From: Pseudothermotoga thermarum DSM 5069 | GTDB taxonomy: Bacteria > Thermotogota > Thermotogae > Thermotogales > DSM-5069 | Assembly: GCF_000217815.1 (NCBI RefSeq) | Contig: NC_015707.1 | Coordinates: 1,476,014-1,540,013, forward strand | Direction: 5' to 3' | Length of the DNA: 64,000 nt | In this document: positions 35,978 to 44,987 of the stretch, in pieces | Numbering within the stretch: the first letter of the stretch is position 1 | Layout of the letters: every line of letters begins with the position of its first letter | The notes under the pieces: model-generated | Seen by the model: the letters and a program-made list of their open reading frames with translations, nothing else | Told to the model about the DNA's origin: nothing | The model's database searches: none | Translations under genes and position numbers: made by a program

Positions 35978-36117
35978 AAGATATCAGATTCAGAGACACA
36001 ATTTTCAAAGAGGTTTCACCATCACTAGTTGGTTGTAACGTTGCGGCGATTGAAAAAGTTTTGTCAAGCGTTTAAAGGTTCGTTTCACATACTGTTTTTA
36101 AGGGAGGTGGTATCTTT

Positions 36118-37344
36118 ATGGTGAAGAGGCTTCTTGTGGTATTGCTGGCACTAGTTGTCACACTAGCCGTCGCTTCAAAACTCGAAGTTTTCAGTTGGTG
36201 GACAGCAGGAGGAGAAGCAGAAGGACTTCAGGAACTTTTCAACATTTACTCGAAACTGTACCCAGGTGTGGAAATCATCAACGCAACGGTTGCTGGTGGA
36301 GCGGGGGCACAAGCAAAAGCTGTTTTGAAAACAAGAATGCTTGGTGGAGATCCTCCCGATACTTTCCAAGTCCATGCTGGACGTGAGTTGATCGACACAT
36401 GGGTTAAAACCGGCTTCATGGAACCGTTGACAGAACTTTTCATCAGCGAAGGCTGGACAAAAGTTATGCCAAAAGGAATTCTTGATATCATCAGTTACAA
36501 CGGCGAGTATTGGTCTGTCCCAGTCAACATCCACAGGGCAAATGTTCTTTGGTACAACAAAACCATCTTTGAAAAGTACGGGTTGAAACCCCCAAAGACC
36601 TTCGATGAATTCTTCGATGTTGCTGAAAAACTCAAAGCCAAGGGAATAATACCTCTTGCTTTTGGAACAAAAGACGGTTGGGAAGCAGCACACGTTTTTG
36701 AAACAGTTCTCATAGGAACACTTGGCGCAGAGGGTTACAGAGGACTTTGGACCGGTAAAACAAAATGGTCAGACCCAAGGGTTACACAAGCGCTTGAAAT
36801 CTTTGCAAAAATGTTGAAGTACGTGAACCCAGATCATGCTGCTAGAACTTGGGATGAAGCTTGTGCACTCATCGTGGAAGGAAAGGCTGCCATGAACATA
36901 ATGGGGGACTGGGCTGCAGGTTATTTCATGGCAAAAGGCTTTGAAGATTTCGGTTGGACACTTGCACCAAACAACGAAGGCATATTCGATGCACTTTCAG
37001 ACAGCTTTGGTTTGCCTAAAGGCGCAAAGAACAGAGAGAATGTCATAGCGTTCTTGAAAGTTCTAGGTTCAAAGGAAGGACAGGAAGCGTTCAACATCAA
37101 GAAAGGTTCTATTCCAGCAAGAACAGATGTTAACAAAGACTTGTTCCCAGCATATCAAAAATCGGCCATGGAAGATTGGTTGAAGCATGAAATTGTTCCA
37201 AGCGTCATGCACGGAGCAGCTGCACCTGAAAGTTGGGTCACGGAATTCAAAGATGTCATAGCGCTGTTTGTTGCAAGGCCGGATGTTAAAACAACCCAAA
37301 AAGCTTTGATCAGCATAGCAAGGTTGCACGGCATGCCAGAGTAA
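36118..37344 (+). CDS. Extracellular sugar-binding protein of a second ABC transporter
   Basis: A 408-residue family-1 solute-binding protein with a signal peptide (residues 1-19). GGGAGGTGGTATCTTT precedes the ATG at 36118. Recognisable segments are EVFSWWTAGGEAEGLQEL at the mature N-terminus, DTFQVHAGRELIDTW near residue 80 and GKAAMNIMGDWAAGYFMAKG near 260. Such proteins bind glucose-like or short oligosaccharides. Expression was probably controlled by the upstream ROK protein, now disrupted. No ATPase is encoded here, so a shared one is presumably used. Confidence 0.87.
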   Translation: MVKRLLVVLLALVVTLAVASKLEVFSWWTAGGEAEGLQELFNIYSKLYPGVEIINATVAGGAGAQAKAVLKTRMLGGDPPDTFQVHAGRELIDTWVKTGFMEPLTELFISEGWTKVMPKGILDIISYNGEYWSVPVNIHRANVLWYNKTIFEKYGLKPPKTFDEFFDVAEKLKAKGIIPLAFGTKDGWEAAHVFETVLIGTLGAEGYRGLWTGKTKWSDPRVTQALEIFAKMLKYVNPDHAARTWDEACALIVEGKAAMNIMGDWAAGYFMAKGFEDFGWTLAPNNEGIFDALSDSFGLPKGAKNRENVIAFLKVLGSKEGQEAFNIKKGSIPARTDVNKDLFPAYQKSAMEDWLKHEIVPSVMHGAAAPESWVTEFKDVIALFVARPDVKTTQKALISIARLHGMPE

Positions 37345-37359
37345 AAGTTTCAGTTATAA

Positions 37360-37390
37360 CCAAGGGGGGTTGCTTGCCCCCTTGGTTTTA
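37360..37390 (+). terminator. Hairpin after the binding-protein gene
   Basis: CCAAGGGGG and CCCCCTTGG form a 9-bp stem with an 8-nt loop, followed by TTTTA. It occupies the same position as the hairpin at 7917 in the mannoside operon, so probably sets binding protein above permease. Confidence 0.75.
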
Positions 37391-37415
37391 AAATCAGCAG
37401 TTTGGGAGGTTGTCT

Positions 37416-38315
37416 ATGAGAATTACAAAAAGTAAGGATAGAATTTTAGCCATTTTATTTATACTTCCATCCATAGCTTTGGTTGCCATATTTGTATACA
37501 TGTTTATAGGTTGGACAGGATTTGTTTCGTTAGTGAACTGGAGAGATATTCATCCGGATTTTACTTTCGTTGGACTTGCAAATTACAAAAGACTGTTTCA
37601 ACACTTTCGGTTTATCGTATCGATGAAAAACACAGCTATTTTTACGGCACTCTTTTTGTCTTCAAGCATAGTTATAGGTTTATTGCTAGCCATTTTGCTT
37701 GACAGAAAAGTTCGATTTGAATGGGTTTTTCGAACTATTTATCTTTTTCCCATGTCGATATCCTTTGTTGTAACAGGGGTTGTTTGGAGATGGATATTAA
37801 ACCCAGGGCCAGGAATTGAAAGCGTTGGGTTGAATTACCTTCTTGAAAAAATTGGACTTGGATTTTTGAAAAGTGGTTGGTACACAGACCCAAGGATTGG
37901 AATAAAAGCAGTTGTCATAGCTGCAACTTGGCAGATGTCTGGTTATGTGATGGCAATGTATTTAGCTGGAATAAGGGGAATACCCACGGAACTTTATGAA
38001 GCAGCGCAATTGGATGGAGCCACTACTTTTCAAGTCTATAGGTACGTGGTTTTACCTTTGTTAAAACCCATAACCCTTGGGGCAATAATCGTTCTTGGAC
38101 ATATATCTTTAAAAATTTTTGATTTGGTTTTTGCTATGACTGGTAGTGGAATAGGATTTTCATGCGATGTACCAGCTTTGTTCATGTACGATACAACCTT
38201 TAGGGGAAATTATTTCTCACAAGGTGCGGCAATAGCCATTGTTCTGCTTGCATTTGTAGCGGCTTTGATTATTCCATACCTAATCTATGGAATGAAAACG
38301 GAGGTTCAAAGATGA
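37416..38315 (+). CDS. Sugar ABC transporter permease, MalF type
   Basis: About 299 residues with six transmembrane helices. The EAA loop is TELYEAAQLDGATTFQVYRY near residue 190. The ATG at 37416 is preferred to a TTG six bases earlier because GGGAGGTTGTCT then has correct spacing. The stop overlaps the next permease by 4 bp. Confidence 0.87.
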   Translation: MRITKSKDRILAILFILPSIALVAIFVYMFIGWTGFVSLVNWRDIHPDFTFVGLANYKRLFQHFRFIVSMKNTAIFTALFLSSSIVIGLLLAILLDRKVRFEWVFRTIYLFPMSISFVVTGVVWRWILNPGPGIESVGLNYLLEKIGLGFLKSGWYTDPRIGIKAVVIAATWQMSGYVMAMYLAGIRGIPTELYEAAQLDGATTFQVYRYVVLPLLKPITLGAIIVLGHISLKIFDLVFAMTGSGIGFSCDVPALFMYDTTFRGNYFSQGAAIAIVLLAFVAALIIPYLIYGMKTEVQR

Positions 38316-39154
38316 GCTGGAAAAGAATTCTGCTTTATGTTGTCCTTATACTTTTTGCAATCTACTATTTGATGCCGGTGTACGTCCTATTGGTCACAAG
38401 CATGAAGGATTTTAAGGAAGTAAGTCTTAGGGGAATGTGGAATCCCCCAAAATCGATCAGTTTTCAAAGCTTTGTTCAAGCGTGGAAGGGTGATCCACGA
38501 AGAGGTCTAAGAGGACTTTCTCAAAATTTCATGAACAGTGTTTATCTAGTTGTTCCAGCTACTTTGATTTCAGCTTTCCTAGGTTCAATGAACGGTTACG
38601 TTTTGACAAAATGGAAGTTCAAAGGAGCCGATGTTGTATTTCCAATTTTGCTGTTTGGAATGTTCATACCATATCAAAGCATATTGATACCGCTTGTTCA
38701 GTTTTTGCAAAAAACCAGATTGTACGGATCGATACCAGGGCTAATACTCGTTCACTGCGTTTATGGGATACCAATAACAACTCTCATATTCAGAAATTAT
38801 TATTCGACGATTCCAACATCCATAATCGAAGCATCTAAAATAGACGGTGCAGGATTTTTGAGAATATACACAAACATCGTTCTTCCCGTTTCGATGCCAG
38901 CTTTTGCCGTGGTGATGATTTGGCAATTCACCTCGATATGGAACGATTTTCTGTTTGGACTTGTGGTGACACCAAATCCCGCCGTTCAACCAATAACCGT
39001 TGCGCTGAACAACCTTGCCGGAAGTTATTTTGTCGAATGGAACATCCAAATGGCAGGAGCTTTGATCACAGCCTTGCCAACGTTGCTTGTCTACATATTC
39101 CTTGGAAGATTCTTCATGAGAGGACTTTTGGCGGGAAGTTTAGCTGGAACTTAG
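38312..39154 (+). CDS. Sugar ABC transporter permease, MalG type
   Basis: A 280-residue inner-membrane protein with six predicted helices, starting within the stop of the previous permease (ATGA). The EAA loop is SIIEASKIDGAGFLRIYTNI near residue 170. The final segment FLGRFFMRGLLAGSLAG is characteristic of this subunit. It completes the channel with the 37416 product; no ATPase gene follows. Confidence 0.87.
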   Translation: MSWKRILLYVVLILFAIYYLMPVYVLLVTSMKDFKEVSLRGMWNPPKSISFQSFVQAWKGDPRRGLRGLSQNFMNSVYLVVPATLISAFLGSMNGYVLTKWKFKGADVVFPILLFGMFIPYQSILIPLVQFLQKTRLYGSIPGLILVHCVYGIPITTLIFRNYYSTIPTSIIEASKIDGAGFLRIYTNIVLPVSMPAFAVVMIWQFTSIWNDFLFGLVVTPNPAVQPITVALNNLAGSYFVEWNIQMAGALITALPTLLVYIFLGRFFMRGLLAGSLAGT

Positions 39155-39273
39155 TCATGTTATCCACCTTGTATTGAATGAAAAAGGTTTAAAAAAGGTT
39201 TAAAAGGTCATTTGTGAAAAAATCAATGGCATAATATTTTTAGAACCCAAAATTTTTAAGGGGGAATAAAAAT

Positions 39274-40017
39274 ATGAAATTCGGATTTGCTTTGGCTTTT
39301 GTTTTGCTTTCAATAGTTGTTTTCGCTCAACCTATTTTTCAAATTTCAGACCACGAAAAAGCTGAAGAACTTTTTGTTGAGTTTAGAAAAGTTCGAGATG
39401 CAGAAGGAATGAGGCAACTTATCGACTTTTTGGAAAATCTTGATGGACTTTTTGAGGATCCAAAGCTTTTGACTCTTTTAGCCGACGCTCTTGTTGAGTA
39501 TGGAGATTGGGGAGCAGAGGAAAAGGAAAAAGAAAGGATTTTTGAAAGGGCAAGAAAGTACGCTGAAAAGGCCATAGCGTTAGACCCGGAGAATGGAAGG
39601 GCTTACTATGTAGCTGGCGCGGCAATTGGAAGGCTTGCTCAGTACAGGGGAATCATCGTCAGCTTGTTCATGCTTGGAGATTTTGACAAGTACATGAACA
39701 AGGCGGTAGAACTTTTGGACGATCCACTTTATAAATCTTTCGCACTTATAGCTTTGGGAATGCGTTATAGAGACGTTCCCTGGCCTTTGAACGATTACAA
39801 AGAATCCGAAAAGAAGTTTTTCGAAGCTCTTAAGTACACGCCGAACTTTCCAAACATCTATCTTGAACTTGGATTTTTGTATTTGAAAACAAAGCAAACC
39901 CAAAAAGCGATTGAAATGTTTGAAAAGGTTATAAGCAGCGAGCCTCATCCTCTTCTTTTGGCAATTCATGAAGAAGCAATTAAAACTGCGAAGGAAGAGC
40001 TTGAAAAGTTAAAATAA
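39274..40017 (+). CDS. Secreted TPR-repeat protein
   Basis: A 247-residue protein with a signal peptide (residues 1-18, ending VVFA). The rest is helical and contains TPR-like units: ARKYAEKAIALDPENGRAYY near residue 90 and PNIYLELGFLYLKTKQTQKA near 195. It is the intact paralogue of the broken gene at 22239 and shows that the latter's stop replaces Trp in EYGDWGAEEKEK. The function is unknown; probably protein binding in the periplasm. It stands alone between the sugar operon and a minus-strand block. Confidence 0.75.
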   Translation: MKFGFALAFVLLSIVVFAQPIFQISDHEKAEELFVEFRKVRDAEGMRQLIDFLENLDGLFEDPKLLTLLADALVEYGDWGAEEKEKERIFERARKYAEKAIALDPENGRAYYVAGAAIGRLAQYRGIIVSLFMLGDFDKYMNKAVELLDDPLYKSFALIALGMRYRDVPWPLNDYKESEKKFFEALKYTPNFPNIYLELGFLYLKTKQTQKAIEMFEKVISSEPHPLLLAIHEEAIKTAKEELEKLK

Positions 40018-40027
40018 AAAGCAAAAA

Positions 40028-40047
40028 GCCCCCGCGTGTGCGGGGGC
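40028..40047 (-). terminator. GC-rich hairpin between convergent genes
   Basis: GCCCCCGC, loop GTGT, GCGGGGGC: a perfect 8-bp stem. TTTTT follows on the minus strand, making it the terminator of the 40059-40479 genes; on the plus strand no T-run follows. Confidence 0.8.
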
Positions 40048-40058
40048 AAAGGTTCAAA

Positions 40059-40268
40059 TTAAAGAAGATTGAAAAATTCATCCGTCGTCGTTTCCACTAT
40101 CGCAGCCCTGTCTTTCACATACCCTTCCGGTAAGGCCTTTTGTTCTATAAGCCGGTCCATAACCTGACTCACATACTCTGCCGTCAAACCTTCCTTCGGC
40201 TCAGGTATCACTATCCTCCTTCTTTTCCCATCCAAAGTGTTTACAAAGTCAAGCAAAAGTCTTTTCAT
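40059..40268 (-). CDS. DUF2922-like small protein
   Basis: A 69-residue protein (RIVIPEPKEGLTAEYVSQVM) matching the short DUF2922 pattern of strand, Pro-x-Pro, helix. Such genes usually sit next to a DUF1659 gene, as here (16 bp downstream of it). The function is unknown. An AGGAGG lies just before the ATG. Confidence 0.65.
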   Translation of the reverse strand: MKRLLLDFVNTLDGKRRRIVIPEPKEGLTAEYVSQVMDRLIEQKALPEGYVKDRAAIVETTTDEFFNLL

Positions 40269-40284
40269 CCTTTACCTCCTTTCA

Positions 40285-40479
40285 TCAATAAACCTGTTCG
40301 ACTATGACCATGTGTGCTTCTAAGGCTGTGTACTTTGTCAATGAATCAAGAAGTTGAACTATTTGTTCGCAGTTTTGAGCTGTCGCTTCGTCGGATGTCA
40401 CAAGTGCTGTTCTTCTTCGAATAGGTCTTGCGTTTTGGCCTAATTCGCCTGTGTCATAGACTATGCGCAGCTGTTTCAT
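40285..40479 (-). CDS. DUF1659-like small protein
   Basis: A 64-residue cytosolic protein (LRIVYDTGELGQNARPIRRRTA near the start). It resembles DUF1659, usually paired with DUF2922 in Firmicutes and Thermotogae. The function is unknown. GAAAGGAGGCTGAGC precedes the ATG at 40479. It is the first gene of a two-gene operon ending at the 40028 terminator. Confidence 0.6.
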   Translation of the reverse strand: MKQLRIVYDTGELGQNARPIRRRTALVTSDEATAQNCEQIVQLLDSLTKYTALEAHMVIVEQVY

Positions 40480-40691
40480 GCTCAGCCTCCTTTCAAAAGT
40501 TTGTTTTCCTCAGACAGCGCTGTCCATTAATACAGTATACGAAAGTGGATTGAAGGAAGAATATGAAAAAGCACACCTATAAGCTTTGAAGAAACTCTTG
40601 GCTTTTGAAAACCTTTAAGCCAAGGGCTTTGGGGAATCTTAGACAGTTAAAACTTTTTGTCGAAACAGATTTGCAAAGGAAAGTTAAAAAT

Positions 40692-42167
40692 TCAAGTGGT
40701 TTGCCTTATCAACGTTTCAGCGGTTTCTTTGAGTTTTTCGATATTTTTCAACGCCTGTTGTTTATTCTCTGCAACGGCCATGGCGTAGACTTTGAGTTTT
40801 GGTTCTGTTCCAGACGGTCGAATGAAGAGTTTTCCAAAGGTAAAGTCGAGTCTGATCGTTTCGTTTGGAAGAACGTTTTCATATCCTTTGGAATAATCGA
40901 TGATCCTTATAAGTTGGGGGAAATTGTCTATGTTTTTTAGCTTTTCATACAGTTTCAAAGCCTCTTGAACATCTTTCAAAGAATAGTTCAAAAGTTCTTC
41001 GATGTAATAACCGTATTTCGAGCGAAGCTCTTCAAGCTTTTCCAAAAAGTCGTAGTGTTTGAAAGCGATGGCTATCAGCGCAGAAGCGATGACTCCATCT
41101 TTGTCCCTGGCATGGTCTCCTAGCAGATATCCACAGCTTTCCTCAAACCCAAACAAGAATTTCTTTTCAGGATGTTTTTCTATGTAGTCTCCTATGAATT
41201 TAAATCCAGTTGGAGTTTCAACAAGTTCGACTTTCCTTTCAAGGCACATTGGTCTAACCATGTCGGTTGTGACTATGGTTTTCACAATGTAAGAACTATC
41301 CGGAATTTGATAAGCCGTTTTTTCAAACCTAAGGGCAGTCAAAAGAACTCCAACTTCGTTTCCAGTGAGCCTTTGACCTTTGTAAACAACCCCGACTCTG
41401 TCGCAGTCTGGATCGGTTGCTATTCCCAAGTTTATGTTGTTTTCCAAACAAGTTTTTTCAAGCAACCACAAAGCAACAGGTTCTTCGGGATTTGGTGTTT
41501 GCACAGTTGGAAAGCCGCCATCCTGAATCATTTGCTTTTCAACTGTAAAAACTTCACATTCAAGCTTTTTCAAAAGCGCTGGCACAGGTTTTGCCCCAGT
41601 TCCGTGAAGTGGGGTGTAGGCTATTTTCAAACCAGAAAGATCGACTGCTTTCTCCCCAAATTCTTGAACAAGTGTTTCAAAGCATTTTTCGACGAATTTT
41701 TCCAAAATCGTCTGATCAGGCTTTGTAATTTTTCCCTTTTTGCTGCTAGTACAACCTTTTTCAGGAGCGTTTTTGACGTATTCTGCAAGTACATCCGTGA
41801 TCTGGGGGACAGCCTGTACACCGTTTGAGGAATATACTTTGTAGCCGTTGTACTGCGGTGGGTTGTGGCTGGCTGTTATGACAACGCCAAGGTCTGTCTT
41901 TAGATACCTTACCGCAAAAGAAAGCACAGGGGTCGGAGTCGGTTCTGCAAAAAGAAAAACATCTATACCGCAGTTTGAAAATGCGTTGGCTGCGATTTCG
42001 GCAAATTTTTCCGAGTTCAACCTGGTGTCGTAGGCTATGACGACAGATTTAAGGTTGTTGTCCTTCATGTAATTGCTTACACCAACGCTGACAGTCCAAA
42101 CCAGTTTTTCATCGAATTCGCCTGGTTTCATTATTCCGCGAATCCCGCCGGTTCCAAAGAGGATCAT
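40692..42167 (-). CDS. Phosphohexomutase (phosphoglucomutase/phosphomannomutase)
   Basis: A 491-residue alpha-D-phosphohexomutase. The catalytic phosphoserine is in VITASHNPPQYNGYK (about 98-112), the metal loop in ATDPDCDRVG (about 250-259), the sugar-binding loop in GFEESCGY (about 335-342) and the phosphate-binding loop in FIRPSGTEPKLKVY (about 452-465). It interconverts sugar 1- and 6-phosphates in the cytosol. AAAGGAGGACGATTT precedes the ATG. It is divergent from the next gene with 79 bp between them. Confidence 0.92.
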   Translation of the reverse strand: MILFGTGGIRGIMKPGEFDEKLVWTVSVGVSNYMKDNNLKSVVIAYDTRLNSEKFAEIAANAFSNCGIDVFLFAEPTPTPVLSFAVRYLKTDLGVVITASHNPPQYNGYKVYSSNGVQAVPQITDVLAEYVKNAPEKGCTSSKKGKITKPDQTILEKFVEKCFETLVQEFGEKAVDLSGLKIAYTPLHGTGAKPVPALLKKLECEVFTVEKQMIQDGGFPTVQTPNPEEPVALWLLEKTCLENNINLGIATDPDCDRVGVVYKGQRLTGNEVGVLLTALRFEKTAYQIPDSSYIVKTIVTTDMVRPMCLERKVELVETPTGFKFIGDYIEKHPEKKFLFGFEESCGYLLGDHARDKDGVIASALIAIAFKHYDFLEKLEELRSKYGYYIEELLNYSLKDVQEALKLYEKLKNIDNFPQLIRIIDYSKGYENVLPNETIRLDFTFGKLFIRPSGTEPKLKVYAMAVAENKQQALKNIEKLKETAETLIRQTT

Positions 42168-42246
42168 AAATCGTCCTCCTTTTGTTTGTCTTCAAGTAAT
42201 ATACTACTATAGTTGTAGACTCTCTTTTGCCAAGGAGGAAAAGAGA

Positions 42247-43800
42247 ATGGTGGATAGAAGAAAAACCTCTTCGGTGAAATGGGATATGATATTGAAACTC
42301 CACGGTGAGGACGTTCTGCCTTTGTGGATTGCGGACATGGACTTTGAAAGCTGTCCGGCGCTGGTTGAAGCGCTCAAGAAGAGGGCGGAACATGGTATTT
42401 TCGGCTACACTTTCAAAGATGAAGATTATTACAAAACGATAATGGATTGGTATCTGAAAAGATATGGTGTAAAGATTAAAAGAGAATGGATTGTGGATGG
42501 ACCGGGTGTTATACCGATGCTCGCACTGCTTTTAAACGCTTTGACTGAACCTGGCGATAAAGTGATGATCCAACCGCCGGTTTATCCACCTTTTTTCCGT
42601 TTGATCGCCTCAAACGGAAGGATAATCGTTGAAAACAGGTTGAAAAAAGATGGAATGTACTATACGATGGATTTTGAAGATTTGGAAAGCAAAATAGATG
42701 AGAAAACCAAGATGTTGATTCTTTGTAATCCACACAACCCAGTTGGAAGAGTTTGGAAAAAAGAAGAACTCGAAAGGTTGGTCGAGATAGTCAGAAAACA
42801 CAACCTTGTTCTTGTGAGCGATGAAATTCATGGTGACATCGTTTATACAGGGCATAAGTTTGTGAGTATTTTGAACTTCGGCTACGATAAAGCGATTGTC
42901 TTGAATTCAGCTGGAAAAACTTTCAACGTTCCAGGTTTGACAAATTCCTACGGTATAATAAAGGATGAACATTTGAGAAACATTTACAACGTTTGGCTAG
43001 CCAGGTTTGAATTGACAAACGTGAATATCTTTGGAATGGAGGCTTTGAAGGTCGCTTACAGTGAATGCGAACGCTGGGTGGACGAACTTCTTCAGATCCT
43101 TGAAAAAAACAGAAATTTCGCAGTTGATTTTATAAAAAAACAGATGCCACTTTTAGATTGCACCACTCCGGAAGGAACCTTCCTTTTGTGGATAGACTGC
43201 GGCAAGACAAAACTTGAGAATCCACAGAAATTCTTTTTGGAAAAGGCAAGGGTTTATTTGAACGATGGTAGTGCTTTTGGGGATCCTTTGTGTGTGAGAC
43301 TTAACTTTGCAACTTCGTTTGAGATTTTGTCCGAAGCTTTAAAAAGGATGAAAAAAGCCTACGATGAGCAGATGGAATTTTTGGTTTTAAGAAGCGATTC
43401 AAAAGAGTTTGAGAAATGTCTGAAAATCCGTGAAGAAGTTTTCGTGAAAGAACAAGGAATAGACAAAAGCCTCGAGGTAGATGGAAAAGACCAAGAGGCT
43501 TTGCACTATCTTTTAAAGCACTTTTCAATACCTGTTGCAACAGCTAGAAGTCGCAAGATTGAGGAAGACACCTACAAGATCGAAAGAGTCGCCGTTTTAA
43601 AAGAATACAGAAAGCTTGGTTATGGAAAAACGATCATGAACAAGATCGAAGAATATCTGATGCAAAAAGGCGCAAAAAAGTTTGTTTTAAATTCTCAACT
43701 TTGGATTGCTGGTTTTTATGAAAGACTTGGCTATGAAAAGGTGGGGGAAATCTTTGAGGAAGCCGGTATACCACATGTGAGGATGCAAAAAATGGTTTAA
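42247..43800 (+). CDS. PatB/MalY-type C-S lyase fused to a GNAT acetyltransferase
   Basis: A 517-residue protein with the ATG at 42247 after AAGGAGGAAAAGAGA. Residues 1-372 form a class I/II PLP aminotransferase-fold enzyme of the PatB (cystathionine beta-lyase-like) type: PLWIADMDFESCP near residue 23, LCNPHNPVGR near 160, SDEIHGDI near 193, and the PLP lysine K224 in NSAGKTFNVPG. Residues 376-517 form a GNAT domain with the acetyl-CoA motif YRKLGYGKTIMNKIEEY and final FYERLGYEKVG. The fusion suggests that an amine released or held by the lyase is acetylated. Substrate unknown. Confidence 0.85.
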   Translation: MVDRRKTSSVKWDMILKLHGEDVLPLWIADMDFESCPALVEALKKRAEHGIFGYTFKDEDYYKTIMDWYLKRYGVKIKREWIVDGPGVIPMLALLLNALTEPGDKVMIQPPVYPPFFRLIASNGRIIVENRLKKDGMYYTMDFEDLESKIDEKTKMLILCNPHNPVGRVWKKEELERLVEIVRKHNLVLVSDEIHGDIVYTGHKFVSILNFGYDKAIVLNSAGKTFNVPGLTNSYGIIKDEHLRNIYNVWLARFELTNVNIFGMEALKVAYSECERWVDELLQILEKNRNFAVDFIKKQMPLLDCTTPEGTFLLWIDCGKTKLENPQKFFLEKARVYLNDGSAFGDPLCVRLNFATSFEILSEALKRMKKAYDEQMEFLVLRSDSKEFEKCLKIREEVFVKEQGIDKSLEVDGKDQEALHYLLKHFSIPVATARSRKIEEDTYKIERVAVLKEYRKLGYGKTIMNKIEEYLMQKGAKKFVLNSQLWIAGFYERLGYEKVGEIFEEAGIPHVRMQKMV

Positions 43801-43840
43801 GGTTTTTTAAGCAAACGATTTGTCACAAAAGTTACAACAC

Positions 43841-43870
43841 TTGACAAGATAATGTTTTGTATGTTATTTT
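43841..43870 (+). promoter_or_regulatory. Promoter of the opine/ATP-grasp/B12 operon
   Basis: A perfect -35 TTGACA (43841-43846) and a -10 TATTTT (43865-43870) with an 18-bp spacer. The opine dehydrogenase ATG lies 35 bases downstream. It indicates that the three-gene operon is transcribed separately from the lyase fusion. Confidence 0.6.
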
Positions 43871-43904
43871 ATAACAGCAAAATTTTCTCAAAGGAGTGAA
43901 ATTT

Positions 43905-44987
43905 ATGAAAATTTGCGTAATTGGCGCTGGAAATGGCGGGCAGGCTTTGGCTGCTTTTCTTGCTTTAAGAGGTCACGATGTGGCTTTGTACAACAGAAGC
44001 GAATGGAGAATTGCTCCAATAATAAAAACAAGGAAAATAAAAGTTGAAGGCGAAATCAACGCAACTGCACAGATTTCCTTTGCTACGACGGATATTGCAG
44101 AAGCCATGAAAGATAGAGAACTGATAATGGTTGTTTTACCCGCAAACGCTCACAGGGAAATTGCCACAAAGATGGCTCCGCATCTAAAGGATGGACAGGT
44201 TGTTGTTTTAAATCCAGGAAGAACAGCTGGCGCTTTAGAATTTTACAACGTTTTAAAGGAATTAAACGTTAAAAAGGATATCACTATAGCCGAAGCTCAG
44301 ACTTTCATATTCGCTTCGCGCATGTCGAACCCAGGCGTTGTCAGGATATTTCGCATCAAAAACGCTGTTCCAGTGGCTGCGTTGCCTTCGACTAAGAACC
44401 CTCAGCTTGAGAGGACTTTGATAAAGGTTATGCCTGAGTTTGAAATAGTCGAAAGCACTCTTTACACGAGTTTCAACAACATAGGTGCTGTTTTCCACCC
44501 CGCAACGATAATTTTAAACGCGGGATGGGTTGAGACGACTTTTGGAAAGTTTGAATTTTACTTTGAAGGTATCAGCAAATCTGTTGCAAAAGTGCTTGAA
44601 GCTATCGATTTTGAAAGATGTGAAATCGCAAGAAAATTTGGAATAGAGCCGATGACAGCAGTTCAATGGCTTGCTTACGCTTACGATGTCAGAGGCTCAG
44701 ATCTTTACGAGGCAATACACAAAAACGAAGGATACCGAGGAATACAGGCTCCGACAAGTCTTGATAATCGATACATAACCGAGGACGTTCCAACGAGTTT
44801 GGTCCCGCTTTCTGCCTTTGGAAAGCTTGTAAACGTCCCAACTCCAACGATAGATTCCATAATTCAAATTGCCTCCGTGATAATGGGGGTAGACTATTTC
44901 AAAGAGGGTAGAAACTTTGAAAGACTACACCTTGAAGGTAAAACTGTTGAGCAAGTTAAACGCATCATGGAAAGAGGTGAAGAATGA
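43905..44987 (+). CDS. Opine dehydrogenase family protein (octopine/nopaline type)
   Basis: About 360 residues. The Rossmann loop GAGNGGQALAAFLALRGHDV lies at about 7-26. The C-terminal helical domain carries NNIGAVFHPATIILN (about 195-209), where the histidine corresponds to the catalytic His of octopine dehydrogenase. These enzymes reductively join an amino acid to a 2-oxo acid with NAD(P)H, or run in reverse. AAAGGAGTGAAATTT precedes the ATG at 43905. The stop overlaps the ATG of the ATP-grasp gene by 4 bp. Confidence 0.82.
   Translation: MKICVIGAGNGGQALAAFLALRGHDVALYNRSEWRIAPIIKTRKIKVEGEINATAQISFATTDIAEAMKDRELIMVVLPANAHREIATKMAPHLKDGQVVVLNPGRTAGALEFYNVLKELNVKKDITIAEAQTFIFASRMSNPGVVRIFRIKNAVPVAALPSTKNPQLERTLIKVMPEFEIVESTLYTSFNNIGAVFHPATIILNAGWVETTFGKFEFYFEGISKSVAKVLEAIDFERCEIARKFGIEPMTAVQWLAYAYDVRGSDLYEAIHKNEGYRGIQAPTSLDNRYITEDVPTSLVPLSAFGKLVNVPTPTIDSIIQIASVIMGVDYFKEGRNFERLHLEGKTVEQVKRIMERGEE

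Larger units (their letters stand above)
34180..36075 (+). pseudogene. ROK-family sugar repressor interrupted by an insertion sequence
   Basis: The N-terminal HTH (about 22-45, MSRTELAKATGLANSAVWRI) and most of the ROK sugar-binding fold are intact, including YFGEGIGGALI and AGEVGHSIV. At codon 353 the frame runs into the IS. Removing the IS and one copy of the 9-bp duplication restores a frame through KDIRFRDTIFKEVSPSLVGC to a TAA at 36073-36075, giving about 384 residues. The zinc motif CxCGxxGC usual in ROK proteins is absent (YVEVESL instead). It would have controlled the sugar ABC operon 43 bp downstream. Confidence 0.88.
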
